Source of the DNA: Actinomycetes bacterium | Lineage (GTDB): Bacteria > Actinomycetota > Acidimicrobiia > Spongiisociales > UBA5794 | Assembly (NCBI GenBank): GCA_023336855.1 | Contig: JAMBLK010000152.1 | Coordinates: 1-5,828, forward strand | DNA length: 5,828 nt | Direction of reading: 5' to 3' | In this document: positions 1 to 5,828 of the stretch, piece by piece | Position numbering within the stretch: position 1 is the first letter of the stretch | How the letters are laid out: every line of letters begins with the position of its first letter | Position numbers and translations under genes: made by a program | Notes under the pieces: model-generated | The model's database searches: none | Told to the model about the DNA's origin: nothing | Seen by the model: the letters and a program-made list of their open reading frames with translations, nothing else

Positions 1-1517
1 CCGAGGCGGTGAAGCGTCGGCGCACGGTTGAGAAGCACCGGGTGCTCTTCGATGACGTCGGCCAGCACGTTCCACACCTGGTAACGCCTGCGCTCGACCA
101 TGCGCTTGGCTGCCTTGATGTTCTGGGCCTCGCCGATGTCCACGAGGCGCTTCATCACGAACGGCTTGAACAGTTCGAGCGCCATGATCTTCGGCAGACC
201 GCACTGGTGGAGTTTCAATTCCGGGCCGACGATGATGACCGAACGACCCGAATAGTCGACGCGCTTGCCGAGCAGGTTCTGACGGAACCGGCCCTGCTTC
301 CCCTTCAGCATGTCGGACAACGACTTCAGGGGCCGATTGCCCGGACCCGTGACCGCACGGCCACGACGGCCGTTGTCGAAGAGAGCATCGACGGCCTCTT
401 GGAGCATCCGCTTCTCATTGTTGACGATGATCTCGGGGGCACCGAGGTCGATCAAACGCTTGAGACGGTTGTTCCGGTTGATGACGCGGCGATACAGATC
501 GTTGAGGTCGGACGTGGCGAAACGGCCACCGTCGAGCTGAACCATCGGACGGAGATCCGGTGGGATCACCGGAACGACGTCGAGAATCATGCTCTTCGGA
601 TCATTCGTTCCTGCGGCGAACGGCTTGACGACCTTCATGCGCTTCATCGCACGTTGCCGGCGCTGCTGCGACCTGGCTTCGAGGTCCTCGTAAAGCCGAT
701 CCATCTCGGCATCGAAATCGAGTCGGCTGATGAGATCCTTGACCGACTCGGCTCCCATGCCGCCGACGTAGTAGTCGCCATAACGGTCGACGATCTCGCG
801 CCAGAGCTGCTCGGATTCGATCAGCTGCTTGGGCTTCATCGACTTGAACGTGTCGAACGCTTCTTGGAGGAGTTCTTCTTCGACGCCCGCCCGCTCGTCG
901 CGATCCTTGATCTCGCGCTCCACCTCGCGGCGGCGTGCGTTGATCTCCTGGGTCTTGGCGCCGGCTTCTTCCATCTGGGTGAGCTCCTGCTCGAGCCGGA
1001 CCAGACGGGCATCCTTCCACTCGGCTGCTTCTTCACCGATGAGTTCGAGTTCGTGCCGGGTTGCGTCTTCGAGCTCCGAGAGGTCGGCGTGCCGCTTCTC
1101 TTCATCGACGTGCGTGATGAGGTACGCAGCGAAGTAGATGACCTTCTCGAGCTCCTTCGGAGACATGTCGAGGAGGTAACCGAGACGGCTCGGGACACCC
1201 TTGAAGTACCAGATGTGCGTTACCGGGGCGGCGAGCTGGATGTGGCCCATGCGCTCCCGGCGCACCTTCGAGCGTGTTACCTCGACGCCGCACCGCTCAC
1301 AGACGATGCCGCGAAACCGGACACGCTTGTACTTGCCGCAGTAGCACTCCCAGTCCCTAGTCGGCCCGAAGATGCGCTCGTCGAAGAGGCCTTCCTTCTC
1401 GGGCTTGAGGGTCCGGTAGTTGATCGTCTCGGGCTTCTTGACCTCGCCGAAGGACCACGCGCGGATTTGATCCGACGCAGCGAGGCTGATTTTCAGTTCA
1501 TCGAACAGTTGTGTCAC
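1..1517 (-). CDS. rpoC: DNA-directed RNA polymerase subunit beta' (N-terminal 505 codons, cut by window edge)
   Basis: The product is the beta' subunit of the core RNA polymerase, which together with beta forms the active-site cleft. I translated the minus strand by hand from a GTG at 1515-1517. An in-frame TGA at 1530-1532 rules out a longer start, and GGGAG lies 6 nt upstream of the GTG. The protein begins VTQLFDELKISLAASDQIRAW. It has the zinc site with Cys58, Cys60, Cys73 and Cys76 (CYCGKYKR...CERCGVEV). A charged, probably coiled-coil stretch of about residues 138-225 follows and resembles mycobacterial RpoC. The clamp helices that bind sigma lie at about 337-386 (DLNDLYRRVINRNNRLKRL). 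The lid and switch region is at about 403-432 (GKQGRFRQNLLGKRVDYSGR). The frame is open to base 1, ending at NRAPTLHRL just before the expected catalytic NADFDGD loop, so the metal-binding aspartates are outside the window. Family length is about 1300 aa in actinobacteria. Identification is secure. Confidence 0.98.
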   Translation of the reverse strand, partial: MTQLFDELKISLAASDQIRAWSFGEVKKPETINYRTLKPEKEGLFDERIFGPTRDWECYCGKYKRVRFRGIVCERCGVEVTRSKVRRERMGHIQLAAPVTHIWYFKGVPSRLGYLLDMSPKELEKVIYFAAYLITHVDEEKRHADLSELEDATRHELELIGEEAAEWKDARLVRLEQELTQMEEAGAKTQEINARRREVEREIKDRDERAGVEEELLQEAFDTFKSMKPKQLIESEQLWREIVDRYGDYYVGGMGAESVKDLISRLDFDAEMDRLYEDLEARSQQRRQRAMKRMKVVKPFAAGTNDPKSMILDVVPVIPPDLRPMVQLDGGRFATSDLNDLYRRVINRNNRLKRLIDLGAPEIIVNNEKRMLQEAVDALFDNGRRGRAVTGPGNRPLKSLSDMLKGKQGRFRQNLLGKRVDYSGRSVIIVGPELKLHQCGLPKIMALELFKPFVMKRLVDIGEAQNIKAAKRMVERRRYQVWNVLADVIEEHPVLLNRAPTLHRL

Positions 1518-1523
1518 CAGTTG

Positions 1524-1528
1524 CTCCC
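1524..1528 (-). promoter_or_regulatory. Ribosome binding site of rpoC in the 18-nt rpoB-rpoC gap
   Basis: The sequence GGGAG on the minus strand lies 6 nt before the GTG start codon of rpoC. The gap between the rpoB TGA (1536-1538) and the GTG is 18 nt (1518-1535), too short for a separate promoter or terminator. rpoB and rpoC are therefore almost certainly on one transcript. This site also decides the start, because no ATG is available between the in-frame stop at 1530-1532 and the GTG. Confidence 0.8.
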
Positions 1529-1535
1529 GTCAGCC

Positions 1536-4895
<3,360 letters not shown>

Positions 4896-4896
4896 G

Positions 4897-4910
4897 GGAG
4901 GATCCTCCTC
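4897..4910 (-). promoter_or_regulatory. rpoB ribosome binding site embedded in a 12-bp perfect palindrome
   Basis: The minus strand reads GAGGAGG at 4910-4904, an excellent Shine-Dalgarno 8 nt before the TTG start. The bases GGAGGATCCTCC (4908-4897) form a perfect palindrome, so the Shine-Dalgarno could pair with the CCUCC just behind it (a 4-bp stem with a GAUC loop) or between two transcripts. Whether this lowers translation is inference. The site itself is clear and fixes the start codon. Confidence 0.8.
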
Positions 4911-4958
4911 GTTTGGATGCGATCAGCGGGAGCTGTGGGCAGGGTTACGGAACGACGG

Positions 4959-4967
4959 AGAATAGCA
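4959..4967 (-). promoter_or_regulatory. Weak candidate extended -10 element for rpoB
   Basis: The minus strand reads TGCTATTCT, a TGn extension followed by TATTCT (4 of 6 matches to TATAAT). No good -35 hexamer is found at 16-19 nt upstream. It could be a second, closer start site for rpoB, but such matches also arise by chance. Confidence 0.22.
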
Positions 4968-5042
4968 CGAATCCGAGCTAGCGCACAGCTAACCCGGCTC
5001 TTTCTTGCGAGAGTCGCGGAAGGACGTTCAATTGGTAGGTGC

Positions 5043-5072
5043 AACATACAACGAAACCACCGATCTCGTCAA
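5043..5072 (-). promoter_or_regulatory. Candidate housekeeping-sigma promoter for rpoBC
   Basis: The minus strand has TTGACG at 5072-5067 (5 of 6 matches to TTGACA) and TATGTT at 5048-5043 (4 of 6 to TATAAT) with an 18-nt spacer. Transcription would begin near 5036, giving a leader of about 140 nt before rpoB. It lies just downstream of the second arm of the long inverted repeat, so its transcripts would lack that structure. In mycobacteria rpoB has its own promoters, which makes one here reasonable. The assignment rests on sequence match alone. Confidence 0.42.
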
Positions 5073-5130
5073 GGTTCAACCGAGTAGAGCAGTAGCTCAG
5101 TAGACCAGAGACTGTCCTGACGACCGAGAG

Positions 5131-5156
5131 GCCGGCCGATGGCGAGGAGTGCCGGC
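5131..5156 (-). repeat. Small GC-rich inverted repeat inside the larger one
   Basis: GCCGGC occurs at 5151-5156 and again at 5131-5136. The two copies can pair as a 6-bp all-GC stem with a 14-nt loop in the transcript. It overlaps the palindrome GGCCGGCC at 5130-5137. Each copy is self-complementary, so other pairings are possible. It may form a second branch inside the long inverted repeat. Confidence 0.4.
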
Positions 5157-5194
5157 GACAAGCCAACGGGCGAGTATCAAGCGTTCGGAGCGCG

Positions 5195-5228
5195 AGGAAG
5201 GGGAGCGACCTAGGCCACTCCCCTTCCT
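5195..5228 (-). terminator. 11-bp hairpin after rplL, possible attenuator without a U-tract
   Basis: AGGAAGGGGAG and CTCCCCTTCCT pair perfectly over 11 bp (5218-5228 with 5195-5205) around a 12-nt loop (5206-5217) that contains CCTAGG. It lies 33 nt downstream of the rplL stop codon. The bases after the stem on the minus strand are CGCGCTCCGAACG, so there is no run of U and a standard intrinsic terminator is not supported. It may act as a partial terminator, an RNA stabiliser for rplJL, or part of a processing structure with the flanking inverted repeat. The hairpin is certain; its role is not. Confidence 0.5.
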
Positions 5229-5229
5229 T

Positions 5230-5263
5230 CTGATCTACTGAGCTACTGCTCTGCTGATCTACT
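5230..5263 (-). repeat. Three short direct repeats AGTAGMTCAG overlapping the rplL stop
   Basis: The minus strand contains AGTAGATCAG at 5263-5254, AGTAGCTCAG at 5247-5238 and AGTAGATCAG at 5239-5230. The first copy starts within the rplL stop codon, and the last two overlap by two bases. They make up most of the first arm of the long inverted repeat. They may be a by-product of slippage that built the arm. Confidence 0.6.
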
Positions 5264-5645
5264 ACTTGAGTTCCACCGTCGCGCCGGCACCCTCGAGGGC
5301 TTCCTTCGCCTTCTCGGCGGCTTCCTTGTCGAGGCCTTCCAGGACGGGACCCGGTGCGTCGTCAACGACAGCCTTGGCTTCTTTGAGTCCGAGGCTCGTA
5401 AGGCTACGAACTTCCTTGATCACCTGGATCTTCTTGTCGCCTGCGGCGATCAAGATCACATCGAACTCATCCTGCTCTTCCTCGGCGGCGGCTTCGCCAC
5501 CTGCAGCGGGCATGGCGGCCATAGCCATCGGGGCCGCCGCGGTTACGTCGAACTTTTCCTCAAATTCTTTGAGGAACTCTGACAGCTCGAGGACACTCAT
5601 CTCCTCGAAGACAGCGAGTAGTTCCTCGCTCGTCATCTTGGCCAT
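5262..5645 (-). CDS. rplL: Ribosomal protein bL12 (L7/L12), complete
   Basis: This 127-aa protein is the stalk protein of the 50S subunit, present as dimers bound to L10, and recruits and stimulates the translation GTPases EF-Tu, EF-G and IF2. Residues 1-33 (MAKMTSEELLAVFEEMSVLE...) form the helical dimerisation and L10-binding domain. Residues about 34-57 are an Ala/Gly/Glu/Met-rich flexible hinge. Residues 58-127 are the globular domain with FDVILIAAGDKKIQVIKEVR, LTSLGLKEAKAVVDDAPGPV and the usual C-terminus GATVELK. Length is typical of the family. The start is ATG 5643-5645, 8 nt after GGAGG; a second ATG at codon 4 is less well placed. Two TAG codons in tandem end the gene (5264-5259). 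It lies 3 nt after rplJ, so translational coupling is likely. Confidence 0.99.
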   Translation of the reverse strand: MAKMTSEELLAVFEEMSVLELSEFLKEFEEKFDVTAAAPMAMAAMPAAGGEAAAEEEQDEFDVILIAAGDKKIQVIKEVRSLTSLGLKEAKAVVDDAPGPVLEGLDKEAAEKAKEALEGAGATVELK

Positions 5646-5648
5646 GTT

Positions 5649-5828
5649 CTATTCCTCCTCGGCGGCATCATCGGCCGCACCATTGGTGTTCTTGGACTCG
5701 CTACCGGCATCCTCATCGGATGCTTCAGCAGCCATCACTTCATCAGCGCTTTCGGTATCTGAAGCTTCGGACTCCGCCTCCGGGGTCTCTTCAACCTCGA
5801 CAGCTTCTTCAGCTGCAGGGGCTTCTTC
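5649..5828 (-). CDS. rplJ: Ribosomal protein uL10, C-terminal acidic tail (59 residues; gene continues beyond right edge)
   Basis: The frame is open from the right edge to a TAG at 5649-5651, giving 59 residues, from EEAPAAEEAVEVEE to NTNGAADDAAEEE. It contains 18 Glu, 6 Asp, 15 Ala and a single Lys, so it is strongly acidic and probably disordered. No folded L10 domain lies within the window. The assignment to L10, the protein that anchors bL12 dimers to 23S rRNA, rests on position: it directly precedes rplL on the same strand, as rplJ does in nearly all bacteria, and it shares the ribosome binding site region with rplL. Acidic Ala/Glu-rich tails on L10 are known in some actinobacteria; this one seems long. 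A different upstream gene is possible but unlikely. Confidence 0.75.
   Translation of the reverse strand, partial: EEAPAAEEAVEVEETPEAESEASDTESADEVMAAEASDEDAGSESKNTNGAADDAAEEE
5654..5660 (-). promoter_or_regulatory. Ribosome binding site of rplL inside the end of rplJ
   Basis: GAGGAGG on the minus strand lies 8 nt before the rplL ATG. The same bases are the last glutamate codons of rplJ (GAG GAG GAA, then TAG at 5651-5649). Only 3 nt separate the rplJ stop and the rplL start. Terminating ribosomes would be positioned to restart on rplL, which fits the need to make several bL12 copies per L10. Confidence 0.85.

Larger units (their letters stand above)
5083..5255 (-). repeat. Long inverted repeat, 27-bp arms, between rplL and rpoB
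   Basis: Bases 5229-5255 pair with 5083-5109 (paired coordinates sum to 5338). Twenty-five of 27 positions are Watson-Crick, with 19 uninterrupted (5234-5252 with 5086-5104). In the minus-strand transcript one of the two exceptions (5233/5105) becomes a U-G wobble and the other (5253/5085) is an A-C mismatch. The arms enclose 119 nt, including a hairpin that begins at the very next base (5228). The first arm starts 7 nt after the rplL stop codon. A read-through transcript could fold this into a stem longer than two helical turns, the kind of duplex RNase III cuts. E. coli has an RNase III site in the same gap; a shared function here is inference. A small transposable element with inverted ends is a less likely alternative, since no target duplication is evident. 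Confidence 0.9.
4896..5261 (-). other. rplL-rpoB intergenic region (366 nt), structured leader of rpoBC
   Basis: No protein-coding gene is supported here; the open frames that cross it lack a good start site and have shadow-like composition. In transcription order it holds short direct repeats, the first arm of a long inverted repeat, an 11-bp hairpin, a GC-rich stretch with GCCGGC repeats, the second arm of the inverted repeat, a promoter-like pair of hexamers, about 130 nt of untranslated leader with no further strong structure seen, and the rpoB ribosome binding site. Confidence 0.85.

Noticed and set aside
1518..1535. Possible regulatory element between rpoB and rpoC
   Set aside because: The gap is 18 nt and is accounted for by the ribosome binding site of rpoC.
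5087..5110. tRNA-like D-arm motif (GTAGCTCAGTAGA)
   Set aside because: The string resembles the D-arm of tRNAs, but no acceptor stem, anticodon arm or TPsiC arm (GGTTCRA type) at proper spacing follows on either strand. The match is explained by the inverted repeat.
4978..5166. Minus-strand 62-codon frame in the rplL-rpoB gap as a possible leader peptide
   Set aside because: It would start at TTG without a Shine-Dalgarno and runs through one arm of the inverted repeat and the promoter-like site. The sequence has no leader-peptide signature such as a run of one amino acid.

Overview
This window carries the classic bacterial L10/L12 and RNA polymerase block, all on the minus strand. In transcription order (right to left) it holds the 3' end of rplJ (ribosomal protein L10, upstream part outside the window), complete rplL (bL12, 127 aa), a 366-nt intergenic region, complete rpoB (RNA polymerase beta, 1119 aa) and the first 505 codons of rpoC (beta'), which runs off the left edge. 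No convincing plus-strand gene was found. The long plus-strand open frames are antisense shadows of rpoB and rpoC.

The organism looks like an actinobacterium. RpoB and RpoC follow the mycobacterial proteins, as I recall them, almost motif for motif (for example TDDIDNFQNRRIRTVGEL and HARSTGPYSMITQQPLGG in RpoB). RpoB lacks the large insertions of the E. coli protein. RpoC carries a long charged helical stretch after the zinc site, as in mycobacterial RpoC. GC content looks moderately high rather than the roughly 70% of streptomycetes, and RpoB has a shorter N-terminus and a shorter loop near residue 900 than M. tuberculosis. A deep or uncultured lineage such as Acidimicrobiia is my guess and is not proven by the window.

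The genes work together. L10 anchors bL12 dimers on the 50S subunit to form the stalk that recruits translation factors. Beta and beta' form the catalytic core of RNA polymerase. rplJ and rplL are tightly coupled: the gap is 3 nt and the rplL Shine-Dalgarno lies inside the last codons of rplJ. rpoB and rpoC are also close, with an 18-nt gap. The two pairs are separated by a structured intergenic region.

That intergenic region is the most interesting part. It has an 11-bp hairpin 33 nt after the rplL stop codon. The hairpin is enclosed by a 27-bp inverted repeat (25 of 27 matched, 19 in a row) whose arms are about 120 nt apart. Downstream comes a plausible housekeeping promoter for rpoB. This resembles in layout the attenuator plus RNase III processing site known between rplL and rpoB in E. 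coli, but the sequence is its own. rpoB appears to start at TTG, with its Shine-Dalgarno buried in a perfect 12-bp palindrome.
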